This document shows positions 6,072 to 13,544 of a stretch of 13,544 bases of DNA, in pieces (the first letter of the stretch is position 1; each line of letters starts with the position of its first letter). The position numbers and the translations under genes were made by a program. The notes beneath the pieces are model-generated. The model was not told the origin of the DNA and ran no database searches. It saw only the letters and a list, made by a program, of their open reading frames with translations. Source of the stretch: Ignavibacteriales bacterium (GTDB taxonomy: Bacteria; Bacteroidota; Ignavibacteria; T3Sed10-11); assembly GCA_003560935.1 (NCBI GenBank), contig PWJF01000398.1, positions 1-13,544 on the forward strand, read 5' to 3'.

Positions 6072-6977
6072 TTACAGCGGGAACTTCTCATCATACCAAT
6101 ACTTCGTCATCTCAAGCCAGAACACGAGTCCCGCCCATTCACCGTATTTACCATATCGCCTGGCGATCGTTTTATCGGTCACGCGTCTGCCGTTGTGATA
6201 GAGTTCGTAATACTTCTTTCTCGTCCACGAGTCGAGTGCGAGGTGATCGTACCTGCCGACGAGTTTCAGCAAGCTCTCGGCTGCATACGGCCCCACTCCT
6301 TTTAATGAGACCAGCTCCCGGTAGAGCTCGTCCGCCGGTCTGTTGTTATATCGAAATCGTTCGACATCGAGTTTACCCGAGGCGACCGCTTCGGCTAACT
6401 CTATTATATACGGAGCACGATAGCCGGCGCGGATTTCTTTACGCATAAAAGACTCGGATATTCCGGCAATCGCCCGGGGAGAAGGGAAGGTTTTCTTCCC
6501 CGAAGGAGCGGCTTCTCCGAGTAATCCGCATAAATTGTTCACCATGATCGTCGTCAACGCCCACGAACAGTTTGTCGTACATACGACTTTGATTAAATCT
6601 TCAAAAAACGAGCCGCTGCGCAGCATTCGTCCTGCGCGGGATTTTCTGATCCAGCGTAATCCCGGTTCTTTATGTATAAGGCGATAGAATGAATCGAATT
6701 CTTCGTCGATTCTCAGTACACTTTTGACCAACGTCCTGCACTGCCTGTGCTGCGCTCGCGTCAGTGTGTTTGCCGACTGCAACCGAACGGATAGTTCTCC
6801 GGATGACCTTTCCACGATCATAAATTCCAACGGCACCGAATCGACCATGGCTGCATACGATAATGAGAATGGTTCTTCGATTACGGAAAACGGCTCGAGC
6901 ATGCACCAGCCGTGGGAGTAAACCGCTGCACGAAATGAGAAATCTGATGGAACGGATATTGCGAGGTTTGTTTGCAT
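6072..6977 (-). CDS. HhH-GPD superfamily DNA glycosylase, monofunctional type
   Basis: Base-excision repair enzyme that flips out a damaged base and cleaves the N-glycosidic bond. The 301 residues end in a helix-hairpin-helix: LVSLKGVGPYAAESLL at 222-237, followed by the GPD-loop LALDSW with the catalytic aspartate D249. The position where Ogg1/EndoIII-type bifunctional enzymes carry the Schiff-base lysine (GVGxK) is Tyr231, so an AP-lyase step is not expected and the enzyme should act like AlkA. An N-terminal domain (about 1-100) and a long middle helical domain (from about 120) fit the AlkA/Ogg1 plan. The substrate is unknown; 3-methyladenine or 8-oxoguanine glycosylase families are both possible. 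I chose the ATG at 6975-6977; a TTG at 6998 is in frame but lies inside a dispersed repeat. No Shine-Dalgarno site is visible. Confidence 0.85.
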   Translation of the reverse strand: MQTNLAISVPSDFSFRAAVYSHGWCMLEPFSVIEEPFSLSYAAMVDSVPLEFMIVERSSGELSVRLQSANTLTRAQHRQCRTLVKSVLRIDEEFDSFYRLIHKEPGLRWIRKSRAGRMLRSGSFFEDLIKVVCTTNCSWALTTIMVNNLCGLLGEAAPSGKKTFPSPRAIAGISESFMRKEIRAGYRAPYIIELAEAVASGKLDVERFRYNNRPADELYRELVSLKGVGPYAAESLLKLVGRYDHLALDSWTRKKYYELYHNGRRVTDKTIARRYGKYGEWAGLVFWLEMTKYWYDEKFPL

Positions 6978-6991
6978 ATAAGTTGAATGAA

Positions 6992-7026
6992 ATTCCAAAT
7001 CACAATAATCAAATTACAAATAAATA
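6992..7026 (-). repeat. Heptamer array, TTGNNAT type, inverted relative to 7067-7094
   Basis: Read as written on the plus strand the units are ATTCCAA, ATCACAA, TAATCAA, ATTACAA and a decayed ATAAATA; on the minus strand they become TTGTAAT, TTGATTA, TTGTGAT, TTGGAAT. Together with the array at 7067-7094 it frames a 40-base centre between the divergent glycosylase and DUF885 genes. It lies in the leader region of the glycosylase gene. Confidence 0.75.
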
Positions 7027-7066
7027 GCAATGACCGTATATTCAGTCCCGCATTAATAAAAGACGA

Positions 7067-7094
7067 TTGAGATTTGTGATTTGAGATTTGGAAT
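7067..7094 (+). repeat. Heptamer array, four units of TTGNNAT type
   Basis: The units read TTGAGAT, TTGTGAT, TTGAGAT, TTGGAAT, followed by TTTACC. They share first and last unit with the array at 2063-2090, which shows a common family rather than chance AT-richness. The array ends 63 bases upstream of the DUF885 start codon. Confidence 0.8.
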
Positions 7095-7157
7095 TTTACC
7101 GAATTTATTATTATAATCTTGAATCAGATTACCAAAATTATTACAAGGGAGGAACCC

Positions 7158-8936
7158 ATGAATCGCTCCGTTCTCATCCTTGCCGCCGTTTGCATCGCTT
7201 TGTGCTCTACGTTTTCAGCTCTCTACCCCAATCCGGCAGAATCTCAACTCGACGCACTCTTCGGCGAATTCTGGGAATACTCGCTCGAACAAAATCCCCT
7301 CTTCGCCACATCCGCGGGCGTTCACCGTTACAACGACCGGCTCCCCGTCGTCACGGTGGAGCGGTACGAACGGCACAAACAGCGCCTGCGGGATTTTCTC
7401 CGCCGAACAGAAGAAATTTCCCGTGAGGAATTCTCTGGCCAGGACGCGATAAGTTACGACTTTTTTATTCAAATTCTCAACGAGCAAATCGGCGAGCTTG
7501 AATTTAAAACGTACTACCTGCCGATAACAAACCGGAGCGGATTTCACATTTCGTTTCCGGAATTATCCGAACGTGTTCCGCTCAATACCGTTCGTGATTA
7601 TGAAAATTACATCGCCCGGTTGAACGGATTCGGAGAATATTCACGACAACATGTCGAGCTCATGCGCGAAGGAGTCCGGAACGGATTCACCTTGCCGCGA
7701 ATTGTCCTCGAAGATGCGGACAAAGCCATTGAACCGCATATTGTCGACGATCCGACCGAAAGCCTGCTGTTCCGGGCTTTCGAATCGTTCCCGGACCATA
7801 TCCCGGTCAAAGACCGGAAAAGATTGACTACGGAGGGAACCGAAGCGATCGTCCGGTCGGTCGTTCCCGGTTATGAACTCTTTCTCGAATTTATACTCGA
7901 CGAATACATTCCCTCGGCACGCGAAGAGATCGGATCGATACATCTTCCCGGCGGCAGACGGTTTTACGAACACCGCGTCATGCGCTTTACCACGCTCGAT
8001 CTTACTCCCGAAGAAGTTCACCAAACCGGACTATCAGAGGTTGAGCGTATTCGCGGTGAAATGAAAGAGGTAATCGAGGAGACCGGCTTCGAGGGAAGCT
8101 TCGATCAATTCGTCGAATTTCTCCGGACCGATCCGCAGTTCTATGCAGAAACACCGGAAGAGCTGATGAGGGAAGTCGCTTATGCCTGTAAAAAAATGGA
8201 CGGCGAGCTACCCCGGTTATTCAAAACACTGCCGCGCATGCCGTACGGCATTAGACCCGTTCCCGATTACATCGCCCCGCGAACGACGACTGCATATTAC
8301 TCCCGACCGGCAGGCGATGGTACCAGAGCGGGATATTATTACGTCAACACGTACGATCTTAGAAGCCGTCCGCTGTATGAAGTGGAAGCACTCTCACTAC
8401 ACGAAGCAGTCCCCGGTCATCATTTGCAAATCGCTCTGCAGCAGGAAATCGAAGGACTCCCTTCCTTCCGCAGGTTTTACGGGTTTACCGCCTTTAGCGA
8501 GGGTTGGGCGCTCTATGCCGAACGGCTCGGACTTGAGGTCGGATTTTATAACGATCCGTACAGCAACTTCGGCCGACTGACGTACGAGATGTGGCGCGCA
8601 TTGCGTCTGGTCGTCGATACGGGAATGCATTATCTCGGATGGACGCGGCAGGAAGCCATCGATTTTATGGCTCAGAACAGTGCGCTTACGATTCATAACA
8701 TTACGACCGAAGTCGACCGGTATATCGCATGGCCCGGACAGGCGCTCGCATATAAAACGGGTGAATTGAAAATCCGTAACCTGCGCACTCTTGCCGAAGA
8801 AACGTTAGGCGATAATTTTGACGTCCGGGAATTCCACGATGCAGTCTTACTAAACGGGAGCGTTCCGCTTCAAATACTTGAGAACAATGTGATGGAGTAT
8901 ATCGAGACTGTCATGAATGAAATTGTGATGGAATAG
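7158..8936 (+). CDS. Exported DUF885 family protein, zinc metallopeptidase-like
   Basis: A 592-residue secreted protein with a signal peptide (short basic start, hydrophobic stretch to about residue 22). The DUF885 signatures are all present: LHEAVPGHHLQ at 414-424 with H415 and E416 of an HExxxGHH metal site, FSEGWALYAE at 446-455 with E448 as the likely third ligand, and the C-terminal WPGQALAYKTGELKI (525-539). The family is generally thought to be a zinc-dependent peptidase acting on short peptides; the specificity of this member is unknown. The location is periplasmic or outer membrane-associated. The start is ATG 7158, placed by the strong GGGAGGA six bases upstream; an in-frame ATG at 7119 would hide the signal peptide and has no ribosome binding site. 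A permease gene begins 19 bases after the stop, suggesting one transcript. Confidence 0.9.
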   Translation: MNRSVLILAAVCIALCSTFSALYPNPAESQLDALFGEFWEYSLEQNPLFATSAGVHRYNDRLPVVTVERYERHKQRLRDFLRRTEEISREEFSGQDAISYDFFIQILNEQIGELEFKTYYLPITNRSGFHISFPELSERVPLNTVRDYENYIARLNGFGEYSRQHVELMREGVRNGFTLPRIVLEDADKAIEPHIVDDPTESLLFRAFESFPDHIPVKDRKRLTTEGTEAIVRSVVPGYELFLEFILDEYIPSAREEIGSIHLPGGRRFYEHRVMRFTTLDLTPEEVHQTGLSEVERIRGEMKEVIEETGFEGSFDQFVEFLRTDPQFYAETPEELMREVAYACKKMDGELPRLFKTLPRMPYGIRPVPDYIAPRTTTAYYSRPAGDGTRAGYYYVNTYDLRSRPLYEVEALSLHEAVPGHHLQIALQQEIEGLPSFRRFYGFTAFSEGWALYAERLGLEVGFYNDPYSNFGRLTYEMWRALRLVVDTGMHYLGWTRQEAIDFMAQNSALTIHNITTEVDRYIAWPGQALAYKTGELKIRNLRTLAEETLGDNFDVREFHDAVLLNGSVPLQILENNVMEYIETVMNEIVME

Positions 8937-8955
8937 AGGTGTGTAAATAACATTC

Positions 8956-9957
8956 ATGTCCAAACCCGAAAAACTCCAACCCCTTCTCATATTCGCCGCC
9001 GTACTGATGGGTCTCGTGGCTGCTCCGTACGATACCCTCCGTCATTTCGGTGCGCAGGCTATTGTACCGGCATTGCAGATAATGCTGTTCTTTGTCTTCT
9101 TTACAATGCCGTTTGGCAACCTGGTAAAGGCATTCCGCTCTTTTAAAGTAACAGGATCGGCACTCATTATTAATTTCATTGTAACTCCTGTGGTTGCCTA
9201 TTTACTCGGGGTGCTCTTCCTCGCCGACTCACCGATGTTCCGCATCGGATTGCTGATGTTGCTGGCAACACCGTGCACGGACTGGTATCTCGTATTCACC
9301 GGACTCTCACGCGGCAACGTACCGCTTGCGCTCTCACTGCTGCCGTGGAATCTTTTTCTGCAACTCGCTTTACTGCCGGTTTATCTCTCCGTCTTTTTCG
9401 GTGAAGTGATCGGTATCGATGTACTTTCAATATTCGATTCCATCCTACGCGTGCTTGTAATTCCGTTTGCATTGGCATTAATAGTGCGGATGGCGCTTGC
9501 ACGCCGGAAAGACATCGAACACGTACGTGAAAAATATTTTCCTCTCGCTTCTCCCCTGCAAATCATATTTCTGTGTCTTGCAATCACCTCGATGTTCGCT
9601 TCGCGTGGCATCGCAATGCTTGAGCAGGGAGACATCATGCTGCGTCTTCTGCTGCCGCTCGGAATATTTTTCTCTCTTACAAGCGCGATTGTCGTTCTCG
9701 TATCCCGCCTCTTAAAAATTGCCGGTAACGACCGGACCTCCCTGCTTCTCACCACACTTGCCCGGAACTCGCCGCTCGCGCTTGCTATCGCTGCTTCGGT
9801 ATTTCCGCACCGTCCTCATATTGCAACGGTGCTGGTAATCGGTGCTCTTCTTGAGCTGCCGGTACTTGCTATCCTTTCAAACACATTAACCCGGATGCAC
9901 AAAAAACAATACCTTTTTCAATGGTCCGGGAAAATCTACAAATACTTGCATAAATAA
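8956..9957 (+). CDS. ACR3/bile-acid:sodium symporter (BASS) superfamily permease
   Basis: A 333-residue inner-membrane protein of about ten hydrophobic segments. Two features match the ACR3 arsenite-efflux branch of the superfamily: the proline-cysteine motif TPCT at 105-108 in the fourth segment (C107 at the position of the essential cysteine) and LLELPVL at 298-304 with a glutamate (E300) in the ninth segment. The stretch LARNSPLALAIAASVF (268-283) matches the discontinuous-helix region conserved in the superfamily. However, no arsR, arsC or other arsenic gene is nearby, so arsenite export is only one option; an organic anion may be moved instead. It starts 19 bases after the DUF885 gene, with GAGGTG about 14 bases upstream of the ATG, and is probably co-transcribed with it. 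The C-terminus is basic. Confidence 0.85.
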   Translation: MSKPEKLQPLLIFAAVLMGLVAAPYDTLRHFGAQAIVPALQIMLFFVFFTMPFGNLVKAFRSFKVTGSALIINFIVTPVVAYLLGVLFLADSPMFRIGLLMLLATPCTDWYLVFTGLSRGNVPLALSLLPWNLFLQLALLPVYLSVFFGEVIGIDVLSIFDSILRVLVIPFALALIVRMALARRKDIEHVREKYFPLASPLQIIFLCLAITSMFASRGIAMLEQGDIMLRLLLPLGIFFSLTSAIVVLVSRLLKIAGNDRTSLLLTTLARNSPLALAIAASVFPHRPHIATVLVIGALLELPVLAILSNTLTRMHKKQYLFQWSGKIYKYLHK

Positions 9958-9995
9958 AAATAATTACGCATTTTCAATCCAGAGACCGGAGAACA

Positions 9996-10031
9996 ATGCA
10001 TAACCATATCATCGCTCAGATAATTACATAA
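9996..10031 (+). CDS. Possible 11-codon leader peptide upstream of the sensor kinase
   Basis: A mini-frame encoding MHNHIIAQIIT has GGAG five bases before its ATG, a better ribosome binding site than many genes here, and ends 24 bases before the GTG of the sensor kinase. It could be a translated leader, or a chance ATG. No alternative hairpins typical of attenuators are evident. Confidence 0.2.
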   Translation: MHNHIIAQIIT

Positions 10032-10055
10032 ACAAAACAACCAGCGGGGGAACTT

Positions 10056-11822
10056 GTGAGAGTACTTGACAAACTGTTCAAGGGGTACGGCAATATTTCC
10101 GTAGCTTTACGGATCACTATCATATACGCGATTCTCGGTTCACTCTGGATCGCCTTCTCGGATAAACTTCTCATATCTATATTCGATCCGGATACCGTTT
10201 CAGAGTACGCTCTTCTGCAGACGTATAAAGGATGGTTTTTCATCCTGTTAACTTCGATCATTCTATTTTTTCTCATCATCGGTAATATCAAAAAACTTAA
10301 AATATCCGAAGAGCTGCGATATCAATCCGAGAGCCGGTACCGTACGGTATTTGAGAACACCGGAACGGCTATTGCCATTCTGGAAGAAGATTTGACCGTC
10401 TCATTGGTAAACGAAAAATTCGTCGAGCTGTCCGAATTTGATAAAAGCGATATCGAGGGGAGGCAAAAGTGGATAAACTTCATTGAACAAGAAGATCTGG
10501 CAAAAATAATAGAGTATCACCGCCAGCGGAAGAATAACGACGACGATTTAGCGGCAAGTTATGAATTCAGATTTATAACCAATCAAAACCATACGCGTCA
10601 TGTTCTTGCCACCCTTGCATTCCTGCCGGGTACGCAGCAAAGCATAATTTCACTCATCGATATTTCGGATAGAAAAGAACTGGAGACAAAATACCTTCGA
10701 GCGCAGCGGATGGAAAGCATCGGGACATTATCAGGTGGTATTGCTCACGACCTGAATAATATCCTTGCTCCGATTTTGCTCTCCGTTGAAGCGCTACACA
10801 ATATTATGGACGACGATAAGGGTTCCCGGTTTATCCAGATAGTAAAATCAAGCGCACAGCGAGGCGCCGATCTGGTGAATCAGATCCTGACATTTTCCCG
10901 CGGTGTCCACGGAGAACATCTTGCGATTCAACCACGTTATCTTATTCGTGAGATCGGACAGATAATGCGAGCGACGTTCCCAAAAACGATCCAGATCGAG
11001 ACCGATATACCGAACGATCTCAGTAATATTTCCGGTAATGCAACGCAGGTTCATCAGGCAATATTGAACATTTGCGTCAATGCCCGCGATGCTATGCCGG
11101 ATGGCGGTGTACTACGAATACAGACCGAAAATATTACAATCGACGCTGATAATGAACACCATTATCCGGAGATACAGCATGGTTCATATGTTTCCATCTC
11201 GATATCGGATACCGGGAGTGGCATTCCCGAGGATATAAAAGACAAATTGTTCCGTCCGTTCTTTTCAACGAAAGAAGAAGGAAAAGGTACCGGCCTCGGA
11301 CTCACAACGGTTGAATATATACTTCGCAATCACAATGGATATGTACGAGTCGATAGCGAACAAGGACGCGGCAGTACCTTCAGTTTATATTTCCCAGTCA
11401 CCGAAGCACCTCCGGTCAAAGAAGAGCTCAAAGAGGAAACTATGCCCATGGGTAATGGTGAGCGTCTCTTAGTCATCGACGATGAGGCTGCAGTTTGCGA
11501 GATGATTTCAGAAATATTGCGTAGTCACAATTACGATGTGATGATTGCAAAAGACGGGACGGAAGGTTTAGCAACCTATCTAGAGCATAAACACAATATA
11601 GATCTTGTGTTAACTGACAGCGATATGCCGTATTTACGAGGCGAACAACTAATCAAATCCCTCCAAGAAACGAATCCAAACGTCAAAATATTTATCACGA
11701 CGGGTTCGAAAGAGATGCAAAAGCGCTTCAAGCATTTGCAGCCGCCGATCGTCGGATACCTTGAAAAACCGTATTCCACACATTCATTACTCACCCAGTT
11801 ACATGAAATACTGAAATCATAG
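10056..11822 (+). CDS. Hybrid sensor histidine kinase: two TM segments, PAS, HisKA-HATPase, C-terminal receiver
   Basis: A 588-residue membrane-bound signalling protein. Two membrane segments (about 15-35 and 60-76) flank a short extracytoplasmic loop, then a PAS domain (about 91-208) and a kinase core. The phosphoacceptor is H231 in GGIAHDLNN; the ATP-binding boxes are NICVNARDAM (338-347), DTGSGIP (385-391), FRPFFSTK (399-406) and GKGTGLGL (409-416). After a linker near 450-465 comes a receiver: the acidic pair D475-D476, phosphoacceptor D521 in LTDSDMP, a Thr at 548/549, and K571 in LEKPY. The kinase can therefore pass phosphate internally to its own receiver, a typical phosphorelay or sink arrangement; there is no output domain and no partner regulator next door. 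The signal is unknown. The start is GTG 10056, preceded by a G-rich stretch (AGCGGGGGA) at good spacing. Confidence 0.95.
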   Translation: MRVLDKLFKGYGNISVALRITIIYAILGSLWIAFSDKLLISIFDPDTVSEYALLQTYKGWFFILLTSIILFFLIIGNIKKLKISEELRYQSESRYRTVFENTGTAIAILEEDLTVSLVNEKFVELSEFDKSDIEGRQKWINFIEQEDLAKIIEYHRQRKNNDDDLAASYEFRFITNQNHTRHVLATLAFLPGTQQSIISLIDISDRKELETKYLRAQRMESIGTLSGGIAHDLNNILAPILLSVEALHNIMDDDKGSRFIQIVKSSAQRGADLVNQILTFSRGVHGEHLAIQPRYLIREIGQIMRATFPKTIQIETDIPNDLSNISGNATQVHQAILNICVNARDAMPDGGVLRIQTENITIDADNEHHYPEIQHGSYVSISISDTGSGIPEDIKDKLFRPFFSTKEEGKGTGLGLTTVEYILRNHNGYVRVDSEQGRGSTFSLYFPVTEAPPVKEELKEETMPMGNGERLLVIDDEAAVCEMISEILRSHNYDVMIAKDGTEGLATYLEHKHNIDLVLTDSDMPYLRGEQLIKSLQETNPNVKIFITTGSKEMQKRFKHLQPPIVGYLEKPYSTHSLLTQLHEILKS

Positions 11823-12111
11823 TTTTAGTCCGTTATCCGCGTTATTCCTCTTCACCATGGTTCTCGGCAAACTCGGGTGGTATACATCCGCCGGGCCGCT
11901 CATGGGACGTCTCGAGCTGCCGGACGATCGTTCGGATTGGATCGCTACCTGACATGGAACAATCCGGAAAGCAAGCTCTGGTAGGTGAAATTGACATTTG
12001 ACCGGAATATTTGTATCCTTGTTAATATGGTAGGTTTTATTCCAGAATGATCCCCTTTACTGCATATATATTAGTATATTTAGACAAAACTATAAATCCA
12101 GGAGGAGCACC
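11823..12111 (+). other. Intergenic region with a possible membrane-protein remnant and the next gene's promoter
   Basis: The first part keeps coding-like character without a complete gene. One frame reads LFLFTMVLGKLGWYTSAGP (from about 11842) and ends at a stop near 11950; a second frame then reads AAGRSFGLDRYL and ends with SKLW at a stop (11982-11984). The second piece looks like the C-terminus of a DoxX-type small membrane protein, where a GLDR-like ending is common, and a frameshift could join the two, but this is weak. The remainder (11991-12111) carries the promoter and leader of the downstream gene. Confidence 0.35.
11991..12019 (+). promoter_or_regulatory. Sigma-70-like promoter for the LolA/LolB-like gene
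   Basis: TTGACA at 11991-11996 is a perfect -35 hexamer, and TATCCT at 12014-12019 lies exactly 17 bases on. A start near 12026 gives a leader of about 85 bases ending in the strong AGGAGGA ribosome binding site of the gene at 12112. With the terminator at 12967 this defines a single-gene unit. Confidence 0.55.
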
Positions 12112-12954
12112 ATGTATTCACGATTCATGTATACTGCCACTGTAATTTTTCTCACACTCTTTGGCACATCGGCTCTCTATGCACAGATGACGGCGTCACA
12201 AGTGCTCAATAATATGTTGGAGACTCATGAACGAGGAATCCAGAATATTGACGACTACACCGTTGTTACCGATATGTACACGGCACAGTACAAGAAAACG
12301 TATGTAGATGGACGCCCTGTATTCAAATCGCGTGTTCAAGTGAGAGGTATGGAACAGTTTGACGGTCAGGCTGCTTCATCATCAACAATGGGACATAGTG
12401 AATTATTTGACGATAACATATTTCGTTATTTAAAACAAAGTGCGCGCTATGAAGGTACCGAGACTATTGACGGCATTCGCACTCATGTATTGTTTGTAGC
12501 CGACCTGGAGCCGATCGCAGAGCCGGGAGAGACCGACCATCCTAAAAATGCATATTTATATGTCGATGCCGATAAGTGGGTCATGAGTAAAATGAAATTC
12601 GATGTTGAGGTTGAAATGGAACCCGGTCAGAAACAAATGATGCAGCCGGTGATACGGTTTCTCGATTACCGCAGCGTAGAAGGAATGTTGTTGCCGTTTA
12701 AAACCGTTATGGAACTCGGCGACATGGACGCCGCAATCTCACCCGAGGAAAGAGAAGAAGCCCGTGAAGCCATGGCGGAAATGAAACGTGAACTTGAACA
12801 AATGCCGGAACAGCAGCGTCAAATGGTGGAAAATATGATGCGGCCACAACTTGAGCAATACGAAAAAATGCTTGAAGGCGATGCGTTCGAGATCGTTATT
12901 GAAGTTCAGGAAGTACAGGTAAACACCGGACTTTCCGACGATCTTTTCAACTAA
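12112..12954 (+). CDS. Exported LolA/LolB-like (outer membrane lipoprotein-sorting-like) protein
   Basis: A 280-residue periplasmic protein with a clear signal peptide; cleavage is likely after ALYA (residue 24). No lipobox cysteine is present, so it is soluble. The body is a series of beta strands of the kind found in LolA/LolB-like proteins that hold a lipid chain in a half-barrel: RPVFKSRVQVRG (68-79), DGIRTHVLFVADL (120-132), NAYLYVDADKWVMSKMKF (146-163), VIRFLDYRSVEGMLLPFKT (180-198). It has a surprising insertion, residues about 208-256, which is almost purely charged and rich in Glu, Met and Gln and should form a long helix before the last strand (EIVIEVQEVQVNTG). The family link is from fold pattern; a true lipoprotein carrier role is not shown. 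ATG 12112 has the ideal AGGAGGA site upstream. Its own promoter and terminator suggest it is transcribed alone. Confidence 0.75.
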   Translation: MYSRFMYTATVIFLTLFGTSALYAQMTASQVLNNMLETHERGIQNIDDYTVVTDMYTAQYKKTYVDGRPVFKSRVQVRGMEQFDGQAASSSTMGHSELFDDNIFRYLKQSARYEGTETIDGIRTHVLFVADLEPIAEPGETDHPKNAYLYVDADKWVMSKMKFDVEVEMEPGQKQMMQPVIRFLDYRSVEGMLLPFKTVMELGDMDAAISPEEREEAREAMAEMKRELEQMPEQQRQMVENMMRPQLEQYEKMLEGDAFEIVIEVQEVQVNTGLSDDLFN

Positions 12955-12966
12955 GCATTTCCCGAT

Positions 12967-13014
12967 ACCACAGACTCACCGTGCAAAACTCCGGTGAGTC
13001 TGTGGTGCAACTTT
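12967..13014 (+). terminator. Rho-independent terminator after the LolA/LolB-like gene
   Basis: A perfect 15-base-pair stem (ACCACAGACTCACCG at 12967-12981 with CGGTGAGTCTGTGGT at 12992-13006) encloses a ten-base loop. It is followed by GCAACTTTTCC, so the T-run is short and starts a few bases after the stem. It lies 13 bases after the stop codon and well upstream of the next gene. Confidence 0.85.
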
Positions 13015-13101
13015 TCCCTCCCTCCTATAGCATTCGATAAACGGATTGTTTAAATTGTTGTTTACCTTAAACCCGAAACACCAAACCGGAAACATATAGA
13101 A

Positions 13102-13544
13102 ATGCCGTCACTACCGTTAACAAATCGCGACATCAAACCGCCTATTGCACAAAAACGGCCGCATAAACTGACGCTACACGGAGATACTCGCATCGACGAT
13201 TATTACTGGCTACGCGAAAAGGAAAATCCGGAAGTTATACAGTACCTTAACGGCGAAAACGATTACACCAAACAGGTAATGCAGCAAACCGAACCGCTGC
13301 AAAAACGATTATATGACGAGATGCTCGGCAGGATCAAGGAGACCGATTTATCGGTCCCGGAGAAGATCGACGATTATTACTATTACTCACGAACAGAAAA
13401 AGGAAAACAATACTCGATATACTGCCGCAAGAAAGGTTCGCTTGAAGCCGATGAGGAGATCATCCTCGACGTCAACGATCTGGCAAAAGAACACGAGTAC
13501 TTAAAAGTCGGCGTTGCGGAGATCAGCCCCGATCACAAATCAGA
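13102..13544 (+). CDS. ptrB: Oligopeptidase B (prolyl oligopeptidase family S9A), 5' part only
   Basis: Start of a serine peptidase that cleaves short peptides after Lys or Arg. The 147 codons in the window cover only the N-terminal region and the start of the beta-propeller; the catalytic Ser-Asp-His domain lies beyond the right edge (full length is about 690 residues). Recognised blocks are KRPHKLTLHGDTRIDDYYWL (residues 18-37) with the family hallmark DYYWLR, NPEVIQYLNGEN (42-53), then the RIKETDLSVP (77-86) and YYYYSRTEKGKQY (92-104) stretches that open the propeller. There is no signal peptide, so it should be cytosolic. ATG 13102 is the first start after the terminator; a weak GGAAAC lies upstream. 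It is separated from the preceding gene by a strong terminator and is an independent unit. Confidence 0.88.
   Translation, partial: MPSLPLTNRDIKPPIAQKRPHKLTLHGDTRIDDYYWLREKENPEVIQYLNGENDYTKQVMQQTEPLQKRLYDEMLGRIKETDLSVPEKIDDYYYYSRTEKGKQYSIYCRKKGSLEADEEIILDVNDLAKEHEYLKVGVAEISPDHKS

Noticed and set aside
6978..6998. TTG start extending the glycosylase by seven residues
   Set aside because: The codon is part of the heptamer repeat unit TTGGAAT, and the extension is not part of the fold.
7641..8024. Minus-strand open frame of 127 codons
   Set aside because: Antisense shadow of the DUF885 gene with no recognisable motif or ribosome binding site.
13313..13504. Plus-strand open frame of 63 codons
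   Set aside because: It lies in another frame inside the oligopeptidase B gene, which has clear family blocks.

Overview
The window reads as a stretch of a Gram-negative bacterial chromosome with a small accessory island in the middle. Exported proteins with classical signal peptides, a LolA/LolB-like periplasmic protein, oligopeptidase B and a DUF885 peptidase fit a heterotroph. Several genes have good Shine-Dalgarno sites and others have none. The intergenic regions carry heptamer arrays and a CACGGAT-type inverted repeat of a kind I associate with environmental lineages of the FCB group (Bacteroidota, Calditrichota, KSB1-like). That placement is a guess.

Layout. Positions 1-3092 hold three minus-strand genes: an AbgT-family transporter cut by the left edge, pdxH (pyridoxine/pyridoxamine 5'-phosphate oxidase), and a UvrD/PcrA-like helicase that stops right after motif IV and so lacks its second RecA domain. 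Each is preceded by or borders intergenic repeats. Positions 3246-3929 hold a family 2 glycosyltransferase on the plus strand.

Positions about 3930-6060 are visibly more AT-rich and look like an accessory island. It holds a DUF3800 protein translationally coupled to a basic 173-residue protein of unknown function (possibly a BECR-fold nuclease), a 53-codon remnant of the N-terminus of a restriction-modification-type DNA methyltransferase, and a small minus-strand antitoxin-sized gene with its own promoter and ribosome binding site. This is the best candidate for an undescribed system: a two-gene nuclease-like module beside the remains of a restriction locus.

Positions 6072-6977 encode a minus-strand HhH-GPD DNA glycosylase, divergent across paired heptamer arrays from a plus-strand unit. 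That unit consists of an exported DUF885 zinc-peptidase-like protein and, 19 bases later, an ACR3/bile-acid-symporter-type permease. A hybrid sensor kinase (two membrane segments, PAS, kinase core, C-terminal receiver) follows at 10056-11822. After a possible gene remnant and a consensus-like promoter comes a LolA/LolB-like exported protein (12112-12954), closed by a strong terminator, and then the start of oligopeptidase B, cut by the right edge.

No tRNA, rRNA, CRISPR array or intact insertion sequence was seen.
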